Positions 52,669 through 59,392 of a DNA stretch of 64,000 nt are shown one piece after another (positions within the stretch are counted from its first letter, which is position 1; each line of letters starts with the position of its first letter). The stretch is taken from NCBI RefSeq assembly GCF_000009765.2, contig NC_003155.5, positions 2,356,001 through 2,420,000 of the forward strand. The letters run 5' to 3'. The translations under genes were made by a program, and so were the position numbers. Source of the stretch: Streptomyces avermitilis MA-4680 = NBRC 14893 (GTDB lineage: Bacteria > Actinomycetota > Actinomycetes > Streptomycetales > Streptomycetaceae). The notes beneath the pieces were generated by a model. The model saw nothing but the letters and a program-made list of their open reading frames with translations. It was not told where the DNA came from and did not search any database.

Positions 52669-53541
52669 ATGAAGGATGAGGAATCCGGCAACCGGCTCGG
52701 CAGCTACCTGCGCGCCCGGCGTGAGCTGGTCTCACCGGCGCGGGCGGGGCTCCCGCCCGGCGGCAACCGCCGCGTGCCCGGCCTGCGCCGTGAGGAAGTC
52801 GCCCTGCTCGCCGGCATCAGCCCCGACTACTACCTGCGACTGGAACGGGGACGCGACAAGAATCCCTCACCTCAGGTCCTCGAATCACTCGCGCGTGTCC
52901 TGCGGCTCGACGACATCGAGCGGACGTATCTGCTCGGCCTCACGGCAGCACGCCCCAGGGCTCCGCGCCGCAAGCGACCCGAGCACGTACCGGCACGGGT
53001 GCACCAGCTCCTCGCCCACCTTCGGATTCCCGCGTTCGTCGAAGGTCGCGCCTTCGACGTCCTGGCCTCCAACCCCATGGCCGTCGCGCTCTCCCCGCGC
53101 CTGCGGCCCGGCCAGAACCGGCTTCGTTCCCTCTTCCTCGATCCCGAGGAACAAGCCTTTCACCAGGACTGGGCCAAAGCCGCCGCCAGCTTCATCGCCG
53201 GCCTTCGCACCACCATCGGGGACGACACCGACAACCCCCGGTTTGTCGAACTCGTCGGAGAGCTCGCACTGTCCAGCCAGCGGTTCCGCACCCTGTGGGC
53301 CCGACACGACGTCCGCAACCTCGACGGAGGCACCACCACCGTCCACCACCCCGTCGTCGGTGAACTACGGCTCCACCGCGACAAACTCCCCATCGACGAC
53401 GTCATCCTCGTTGTCTACTACCCCGACAAGGCCAGCGACGGCGACGAGAAGCTGCAACTTCTCGCCGCACTCTCACAGACCGAACCCACCGACACAGCAC
53501 ACAGCAGGCAGGCAGACGCCCCGCGCCCGAAAACACCCTGA
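52669..53541 (+). CDS. XRE/MmyB-type transcriptional regulator
   Basis: A 290-residue regulator with an N-terminal helix-turn-helix (RREEVALLAGISPDYYLRLE then RGRDKNPSPQVLESLARVL) and the MmyB-like ligand-binding domain (FDVLASNPMAVALSPRLRPG, FRTLWARHDVRNLDGGTTT, HHPVVGELRLHRDKLPI). These proteins usually control a divergent SDR gene and may bind fatty acids or small hydrophobic ligands. The ATG at 52669 lies just before the HTH; an upstream in-frame start at 52561 has no support. Confidence 0.92.
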   Translation: MKDEESGNRLGSYLRARRELVSPARAGLPPGGNRRVPGLRREEVALLAGISPDYYLRLERGRDKNPSPQVLESLARVLRLDDIERTYLLGLTAARPRAPRRKRPEHVPARVHQLLAHLRIPAFVEGRAFDVLASNPMAVALSPRLRPGQNRLRSLFLDPEEQAFHQDWAKAAASFIAGLRTTIGDDTDNPRFVELVGELALSSQRFRTLWARHDVRNLDGGTTTVHHPVVGELRLHRDKLPIDDVILVVYYPDKASDGDEKLQLLAALSQTEPTDTAHSRQADAPRPKTP

Positions 53542-53620
53542 CGAACACCGGCCTCCCGGCAGTACAGCCAGAACGGCCGCGCCACGATGTCCGCCATCCG
53601 CGGACCGTCTCGGCGCCCGG

Positions 53621-53990
53621 TCATTGGTCGTCGGTGGCGTCCGGGGCGCGCAGGGGCCGCAGGCCGCCGGGCAGGTCGGGGAGCTGGAAGGAGTAGCGGC
53701 CCAGCATGTTGATGTGATGGCGGACGAACGAGGAGAGGCGGGCCACGTCCTCGTCGCGGGCCTCGAACCCGTCCTCGCGCGGCTGCGTGACGGCGGCCTC
53801 CAAGTACCTCGTGTTGAACAGCGCATTCAGGACCAAGCCCAGCGCGCCGATCTGGTCCTCCATGCCGTCCTGGTAACGCTGGTAGAGCTGTCCGGCGTTG
53901 CCGTGGAAGATCTTCCGGGCGAGCGCGCGGCGGCCCCTCCTGGAGGTTGGCCTGCGCCTTGACCACGGTGTTCTGCGGGACAGTGCGAGC
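53621..53990 (-). pseudogene. Tn3-family transposase, C-terminal remnant
   Basis: The minus strand ends with a Tn3 transposase C terminus: RRALARKIFHGNAGQLYQRY, QDGMEDQIGALGLVLN, then DEDVARLSSFVRHHINMLG and RYSFQLPDLPGGLRPL. A block that normally includes a Leu-Trp-Asn-Thr motif has become ALFNTRYLEAAVTQ, suggesting a small deletion. Further upstream VPQNTVVKAQANLQEG continues in another frame. All upstream catalytic parts are missing. It is a dead fragment within the accessory region. Confidence 0.75.
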
Positions 53991-54009
53991 CCTTCGGGCG
54001 ACCAGCCTT

Positions 54010-54037
54010 GCCCCGCTCCCGCCTGCTGGAGCGGGGC
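54010..54037 (-). terminator. 10-bp stem hairpin after alpha/beta hydrolase
   Basis: GCCCCGCTCC pairs perfectly with GGAGCGGGGC around an 8-nt loop, 71 bp beyond the stop of the minus-strand hydrolase gene. It probably ends that transcript. Confidence 0.6.
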
Positions 54038-54107
54038 AACAGGTGGGCGTTCTCCTGCTGAAGGGAGAACTGGCTCTGTCGACGAGGACCGCCACGCGCG
54101 CCGCGGC

Positions 54108-54929
54108 TCAGGCCGAGGGGAAACCGGCTGTCAGGCAGGCCAACAGCCGGCCCGGCGCGTCTTCCTGGAGAAGGTGGCCGGCGCCCTCGATCCAGTGCAG
54201 CTCCGCGTGCGGAACGCGTTCGTGCAACCACTCGGCGTACCGCGGCGGAAGAATGCGGTCCTCGCGGCCCCAGACGAGCCGCACCGGAAGCGACATACCG
54301 CCCAGCAAGTGCTCGTACGCGACCGTGTCCGCCTGCCTGATCTGGCTGTACTGACGGTAGAACGCCGCTTGCCCTGAGTCCCCTCGCCACGGTGCGAGGA
54401 ACGCATCGAGAACTCCCGGCCGGAAGCCGACGTGCGTGGCGTGCCGCAGGTGGCTGGCGACCAGCGCTTCGTGCGCGTAACCGGGAAGCTTCTGGAAGAC
54501 CTCCTCGTGCTCCAGGAAGAGCTGGAAGAGCCCTCTCTCCCACTCGCCGCCGCTCACCGCGTCGAAGAGGGTCAGATCCTGGTAGCTCCTCTTCTCCAGC
54601 AGCAATGTCCGAAGCGCCACTGCCCCGCCTATGTCGTGGGCGACCACGCTCGGGTCGGATAGCTCCCAGTGGTCGAGGAGCCGGGCAAAGTTCCTCGCGT
54701 GAGCCGCCAGGCTGAGGTCCTGGCCCTCGCGTCGGTCCGACTGGCCGAAGCCGAGATGGTCGAAAAAGAAGACCTTGCGGGTGCGGGCGAGGGCCGGAGC
54801 GATGTCCCGCCAAAGAAAGGAAGAATACGGCGTGCCGTGCACCAGTACGATCGGGTCTCCGCGACCCAAGGTCCCCCACCGCACCACCCCTTCAGGCGTC
54901 GCAAATTCCTCACCAAGCGTCCAGTCCAT
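54108..54929 (-). CDS. Alpha/beta hydrolase (haloalkane dehalogenase-like)
   Basis: A 273-residue alpha/beta hydrolase. Oxyanion motif VLVHGTPYSSFLWRDIAPAL; nucleophile region SVVAHDIGGAVALRTLLLE, where Asp rather than Ser sits in the GxNxG-type elbow (HDIGG) as in haloalkane dehalogenases and epoxide hydrolases; acid WGREDRILPP; His in GAGHLLQEDAP. The Asp nucleophile suggests dehalogenase or epoxide hydrolase activity. The ATG at 54929 has AAGGAGGAGG upstream. It lies between mobile-element remnants and is probably acquired. Confidence 0.87.
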   Translation of the reverse strand: MDWTLGEEFATPEGVVRWGTLGRGDPIVLVHGTPYSSFLWRDIAPALARTRKVFFFDHLGFGQSDRREGQDLSLAAHARNFARLLDHWELSDPSVVAHDIGGAVALRTLLLEKRSYQDLTLFDAVSGGEWERGLFQLFLEHEEVFQKLPGYAHEALVASHLRHATHVGFRPGVLDAFLAPWRGDSGQAAFYRQYSQIRQADTVAYEHLLGGMSLPVRLVWGREDRILPPRYAEWLHERVPHAELHWIEGAGHLLQEDAPGRLLACLTAGFPSA

Positions 54930-55159
54930 CACTGGCCTCCTCCTTGCCTCATGAACAGCGCCTTCCACGGAGAGCGTGCCTCGATGCCTCATCAGCAAGA
55001 AGCTCCCGCATCTGTGGTCCCAGGCTCACCGGCATCACCCTTGCCCCGAAGAGGGCGAGCCTTCTGCGAGCAAGGGTGAAAGTTCCGAGGAACGTGCGGG
55101 AGCCGAGGGCCACTGTCGCGATGGCTGTCATGACCATCCGGCCAACCGGCGCGGGGCCA

Positions 55160-55305
55160 AAGTCACCGGCAAACGCGCCTCGGCTTCTACCTCGGCGCCA
55201 GCGCACAAAGCTTCAACGACACACCCGCGGTCCACGACGCAGACCTGCACACCGCCCGCCACCTCGGCCGGCGCGTCGCCGAGCACACTCGGCTTTTGGG
55301 CTCAC
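55160..55305 (+). pseudogene. Possible flavodoxin/NAD(P)H-FMN reductase C-terminal fragment
   Basis: An isolated plus-strand run reads GFYLGASAQSFNDTPAVHDA then DLHTARHLGRRVAEHTRLLG. It resembles the C terminus of flavodoxin-like NAD(P)H reductases. No start or N-terminal part is visible and the frame runs into the map gene on the other strand. The rest of 54998-55321 shows no gene. Confidence 0.3.
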
Positions 55306-55321
55306 CTCGGCGCTACCCCCC

Positions 55322-56089
55322 TTACGGTCGGGTGAGAATTTCGGCTCCGCTGTCGGTGATGGCGATGGTGTGCTCGCTGTGCGCGGTCCGGCAGCCTGTC
55401 GCGCTGCGCAGCGTCCAACCGTCGGCGTCGGTGACGAGTGTGGCAGTGTCGGCCATGACCCAGGGCTCCAGGGCGAGCAGCAGTCCGGGGCGCAGCTTGT
55501 ATCCGCGGCCGGGCCGTCCGGTGTTCGCGACGTGTGGGTCCTGGTGCATGGTCGAGCCGATGCCGTGGCCTCCGAACTCGGTGTTGATCGGGTAGCCCGC
55601 CTTGCTGAGGACCGTGCCGATGGCGTGGGAGAGGTCGCCGATGCGCGCCCCAGGCTTGGCGGCGGCGATGCCGGCGGCGAGTGCACGTTCGGTCGCCTCG
55701 ATCATCGCGACGCTCTCCGCCGGCCTGGCCTTGCCCACCAGAAAGCTGATCGCGGCGTCCGCGGCCACCCCGCCCCTGGCTACGGCGAGGTCGAGAGTCA
55801 GCAGATCCCCGTCTGCCAGCGTGTAGTTGTGAGGCCGCCCATGGAGCACTCCGTCGTTGACGGCCGTGCAGATGTAGTGCCCGAACGGGCCGCGCCCGAA
55901 GGAAGGCGCGTAGTCGACGTAGCAGGACTGCGCTCCCGCCTCGGTGATCATCTCCTTGGCCCACTGGTCGATGTCCAGCAGGTTCGTCCCGACCGCGCTG
56001 CGCTGCTTCAGCGTGTGCAGGATGTTTCCGACCAGGGCGCCGGTGTCCCTCGCCCGCTCGAGCCGCGCGGAGTTCAGGATCTCAATCAT
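55322..56089 (-). CDS. map: Type I methionine aminopeptidase (copy 2)
   Basis: A 255-residue methionine aminopeptidase with all five metal ligands: LTLDLAVARGG (Asp), VAADAAISF (Asp), GGHGIGSTMHQDP (His), LALEPWV (Glu) and SEHTIAIT (Glu). The substrate-pocket His of other type I enzymes may be in RGPFGHYICTAVND. The ATG at 56089 has GAGAGG 6 nt upstream; a TTG at 56113 in the same frame is less likely. It is divergent from a small XRE gene with 65 bp between, mirroring the pair at 36503-37624, but the two aminopeptidases differ clearly in sequence, so the duplication is not recent. Confidence 0.9.
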   Translation of the reverse strand: MIEILNSARLERARDTGALVGNILHTLKQRSAVGTNLLDIDQWAKEMITEAGAQSCYVDYAPSFGRGPFGHYICTAVNDGVLHGRPHNYTLADGDLLTLDLAVARGGVAADAAISFLVGKARPAESVAMIEATERALAAGIAAAKPGARIGDLSHAIGTVLSKAGYPINTEFGGHGIGSTMHQDPHVANTGRPGRGYKLRPGLLLALEPWVMADTATLVTDADGWTLRSATGCRTAHSEHTIAITDSGAEILTRP

Positions 56090-56154
56090 GGGGGACCTCT
56101 CATGTACGGCCAATAACTATCCCGGTCTAACTATACCGGTATTAGAATGGGGTC
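56090..56154. promoter_or_regulatory. Divergent map/XRE promoter region, copy 2
   Basis: The plus-strand promoter of the regulator has TAGAAT (56143-56148) exactly 6 nt before ATG, as in copy 1. ATACCGGTAT, a 10-bp palindrome, lies at 56133-56142 just upstream. On the minus strand CCGGGATAGTTATTGGC matches CCGGTATAATAATTGGC of the copy 1 map promoter at 14 of 17 positions. Confidence 0.6.
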
Positions 56155-56460
56155 ATGGTCAGGTTGCCGCTCACCCCCGCCGAGGTAGAACGCGGACAGC
56201 GCCTTGGCGCCCTGCTCCGCCGAGCCCGGGGCTGCCGCTCGATGCTGGACGTGGCGCTCGCTTCGCACATCTCGCCGGAAACTCTGCGGAAGATCGAATC
56301 CGGCCGTGTGGCCACCCCCGCCTTCCCGACCATCGCAGCGATCGCCGACACCCTCGGCCTGTCTCTCGACGCCGTCTGGGCCGAGATCAGCCAGGCGGAA
56401 CGAACCGTCGAGGACCAGTCGGTCCTGCCTGTCACACGGCATCCATCGCTGGTTTCGTAA
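56155..56460 (+). CDS. Small XRE-family regulator of map (copy 2)
   Basis: A 101-residue single helix-turn-helix protein, paralogous to 36503-36754: MVRLPLTPAEVERGQRLGAL at the N terminus and ISPETLRKIESGRVATPAF in the recognition region. It has an extra C-terminal tail of about 17 residues ending HPSLVS. It is divergent from map copy 2. There is no ribosome site and the -10 box lies 6 nt before the ATG, so a leaderless mRNA is likely. It probably represses the shared promoter region. Confidence 0.85.
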   Translation: MVRLPLTPAEVERGQRLGALLRRARGCRSMLDVALASHISPETLRKIESGRVATPAFPTIAAIADTLGLSLDAVWAEISQAERTVEDQSVLPVTRHPSLVS

Positions 56461-56484
56461 CGCCGCACTCGGCGAGTCAGCGGT

Positions 56485-56810
56485 TCACTGACCGCGCTGT
56501 GCCGGTACGCCTGCGCGCACGCTGATCACCTCGTCGACCAGCCCGAGCACCGCCCAGCGGACCTCGGCGGCTACACCGACCTGGCCGCCTGTCGGCTCCG
56601 TCGCTTCCTGCCCGAAGGGCGCGAGCGCCCGCACCCTCGCCGCGTGCCCGCACATGGGGAAGGCGTGGGAGACCCGGTAGCCGACGCACTCGCGGCAGGC
56701 GGCGACACCGCCGTTCTCCACTTCGGCATCGCGGTGCGGTTGGAGATCCGCTCCTCCCACTCGCGCCCGGCCGCACACCGCCACCACAACCGACGGGCTT
56801 CGTCGTGCTG
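56485..56810 (-). pseudogene. Frameshifted zinc-ribbon protein gene
   Basis: The minus strand begins after a stop at 56811 with DEARRLWWRCAAGREWEERI and SNRTAMPKW, which resembles the WWRCxxGHEW zinc-ribbon repeat. After a shift near 56712 another frame continues ENGGVAACRECVGYRVSHAF then PMCGHAARVRALAPFGQEA, and stops at 56485. Both parts together look like one treble-clef zinc-finger protein. No start codon is visible. Nothing is seen in 56811-57019. Confidence 0.45.
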
Positions 56811-57019
56811 TCAGGTGTCACGCGCGAATCACAGACCCCGCGGACACCCTCCTGACACAGGATCCCGAAACTGGACATTCCTCTCGCTCGGGGCGCTGGC
56901 CCCCAAGTCTGCGCACCCGGCTCCCGGACATCACCGGGAGATCCTCACACCGCCTTCACCAGATGTCGGCCGGCGGTGTCGCGGAGGCAGCCCGGGGGCC
57001 CGGCGGGTTGAACGTCGGC

Positions 57020-59392
57020 TCACGCTTCGTCCGGTGCGCCGAGACCCGTCAGGGCGCCGACCGGGTCCAGGTCCGGGGTGCCCCGGGGCCACCAGTCGTC
57101 GTGGTCCGGTTCCGATTCGTAGGCGTACCAGAGGCCGTCGTGGCCGAGGCGGAGCTGGGCATGGCCCTTCGGATGGGTGAGGCGGTTGCGCCAGGGCCGG
57201 AACGCCGGGAGGTCGGCAGCGAGGAGAAGCGGGCGGGCGCGGTCGAAACGTCCGGCCGGCGGATCCCAGGGTTCCTCGAGGACGGCGAGCCCTTCGAGTC
57301 CGCCCTGTCGCCAGGCGGCGACCGCCCGGGCCAAGTCCCCGGTGGTCCGTCCGGCGGCGGTGGCCAGCGACGCGTACAGCGCGCGTGTCGCCGCGGTCAG
57401 ACCGGAACCGGGCCGGGCGGCGGCGAGTCGTACCGCGTCCTGCCACAGCGTCAGCTCGGCCACCGGATCGCGTCCGGCGGTGAGCAGGGCGTGCGCGCGG
57501 GCGGCCGCGTCGGTGGCCAACTGGTCCAGCGCGAACGGGTCCGGCCCGCCCGGGGCCGCCGGGTAGACCGGGGGCTGCTCCGGGTGCGGGGGCGCCGGCA
57601 GCGGTGCCGGGAGGGGCGGGAGCGAACGTCGGGCGAGGGTGTCCCGGGCGCGTACGCCGGGCAGCGGTGCGGGTTCCTGTTCCTGGGCGGCGCGGGCCGC
57701 GCGGGCGGCGTTGCGGCGGGACAGGGCGTCCAGCACCTCGCGTTCGCCGCGGCCGCGGAGCAGGAGCAGGACGAACGGGTCCTCGTCCAGCAGTCGCGCG
57801 GTCTGGTAGCAGAGGGCCGCCGCGTGCTTGCAGGGGTGGCCGGAGTCGGGGCAGCTGCACTGCGGGTCCAGGTCGCGGGGCTCGGGGAGCAGCGGGATCC
57901 CGCAGTCGGCGAGGGAGTGCGGCATCTCCTTGTCGAGCAGCGCGGCGATGTGCCCGGGCCGTTCGGCGGCGGCGTCCAGGAAACGGTCCCAGTCGTCGTC
58001 GGAGAGCGTGCGCAGCCGGACCTGCACGCGGTACGGGCGCGGACGGCTGCCGTGTACGTACGCGAGCACGAGCCCGGGCGTGACGGTGATGGCGTCCACG
58101 TGCCCCTGTCCGGCGTACACCCTCCCCCGCGCCAGGCGGGCCGCGTCCAGGGCGCCTTCCTCCAGCGCCGACACCCAGGCGTCGCCCCACCAGGTCTCGG
58201 CGAACCGGTCGACGCCGACGCCGTCCCCGGTCCGCGCCGGAAGGGCGGCGAAGGTGCGCCGCAGTTCCCCGTCCCGGCCGGGGGCGGCCATGGAACGGGG
58301 GACGCGCGGGGCCGAGGGCTGATGCGGCGTGTCTTCCGAGGGCGCCGAACCCGTCAGCGGGCGGGAGGGGGAGACGGGGGGACGGGGCTCGGTCTCGCGC
58401 CCGTCGGCACGACGGTCTGCCGTCGGCGTCGACCTGCCGCTCCACACCTCGTCCTCGGCGTGCGTCGAGGACGAGGTCGAGGCGTGCGTCGAGGCCGCGT
58501 CCCGCGTTTCGTCTCGCGGGGCCGCGTCCGTGGGAAGCGCGTCCGCAGGAAGATCCGTCGGGTCATCCGCAGGAAGTACGAAGGCGCCGGCGAGGAACTC
58601 CCGGAGCTCCCGGGCCCGGTTGCGCCTCTCGTCGCCCTCGCCCGGTGTGCCCTGTCGCTCCCGGGAATCGGTGCGGCTCGCACCGGCCGAACGGCGTGCG
58701 GCCCCGACTCCCCTGGCCCTGGCCTCTCGCTGCCCCTGCTTCGCGTCATCACGCGCGGCACGCAACGCCTGCCGTGCGATGTCGCCGGGGCGGCCGGCCT
58801 GAGCGTCTTCCTTCGCGGCGGGCAGCCCGGACCAGCCCTCCGCAAGCTCCTCGCCTTCACTGGACTCACCGGACTCACTGTGCTCAGCGGGCCGGCTGGG
58901 CTCAGCGGGGCTGTCCGGTGCCGGTGGTGCTCCCTCGCCGGACCCGGCAGCGCTCCCCCGCGCCGTCGCCCGCCGCAATGCCTCACGTGCCACGTCGCCG
59001 GGCCGGGAGCGTCGACCCGAGGTCTCGTCGGACGTCGTGGGGCCCGCGTCCCGCACCGGGTCCGCCTCGGCCTGGGCATCGGCATCGGCATCGGCATCGG
59101 CCTGGGCATCGGCGCGGGGAGCATCGGCATGGGCTCGGGCATCGGCATCGGCATCGGCATCGGCCGCGTCAGCCCCCCGCGCGTCCCGCCCCCGCGCGGC
59201 GCGCAAGGCGCGCCGCGCCACATCCGCGGGCCGCTGCGAGCCGGAAACATCAACCTCACCGGCCGGGTCGTGCGGGCCGGTCACGTCGGCCCCGTCGGCG
59301 GAGCGCCGAGGATCGGCCCCGTCGGCGGCCCGCTGCCAGGGGGACCGCTCCGCCCCGTCGTCCATCCCCTGGGTCCCCGTCATGTCGGTCAT
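57020..59392 (-). CDS. SWIM zinc-finger protein
   Basis: A 790-residue protein. The C-terminal half carries AETWWGDAWVSALEEGALD (a conserved block of SNF2-linked SWIM proteins) and the SWIM zinc motif CSCPDSGHPCKHAAAL. The N-terminal 330 residues are low in complexity. They contain three copies of an RPxDxARxALR-type helix (RPADVARRALRAARGRDARG, RPGDVAREALRRATARG, RPGDIARQALRAARDD) and a run of alternating Ala-Asp. The ATG at 59392 overlaps the SNF2 stop by 4 bp (ATGA), so both are co-translated, as usual for this pair. Probably acts with the SNF2 ATPase on nucleic acid. Confidence 0.88.
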   Translation of the reverse strand: MTDMTGTQGMDDGAERSPWQRAADGADPRRSADGADVTGPHDPAGEVDVSGSQRPADVARRALRAARGRDARGADAADADADADARAHADAPRADAQADADADADAQAEADPVRDAGPTTSDETSGRRSRPGDVAREALRRATARGSAAGSGEGAPPAPDSPAEPSRPAEHSESGESSEGEELAEGWSGLPAAKEDAQAGRPGDIARQALRAARDDAKQGQREARARGVGAARRSAGASRTDSRERQGTPGEGDERRNRARELREFLAGAFVLPADDPTDLPADALPTDAAPRDETRDAASTHASTSSSTHAEDEVWSGRSTPTADRRADGRETEPRPPVSPSRPLTGSAPSEDTPHQPSAPRVPRSMAAPGRDGELRRTFAALPARTGDGVGVDRFAETWWGDAWVSALEEGALDAARLARGRVYAGQGHVDAITVTPGLVLAYVHGSRPRPYRVQVRLRTLSDDDWDRFLDAAAERPGHIAALLDKEMPHSLADCGIPLLPEPRDLDPQCSCPDSGHPCKHAAALCYQTARLLDEDPFVLLLLRGRGEREVLDALSRRNAARAARAAQEQEPAPLPGVRARDTLARRSLPPLPAPLPAPPHPEQPPVYPAAPGGPDPFALDQLATDAAARAHALLTAGRDPVAELTLWQDAVRLAAARPGSGLTAATRALYASLATAAGRTTGDLARAVAAWRQGGLEGLAVLEEPWDPPAGRFDRARPLLLAADLPAFRPWRNRLTHPKGHAQLRLGHDGLWYAYESEPDHDDWWPRGTPDLDPVGALTGLGAPDEA

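Noticed and set aside
59060..59165. GGCATC-type repeats as a possible CRISPR or tandem-repeat locus
   Set aside because: The repeats have no spacers and are in frame inside the SWIM protein gene, encoding alternating Ala and Asp.
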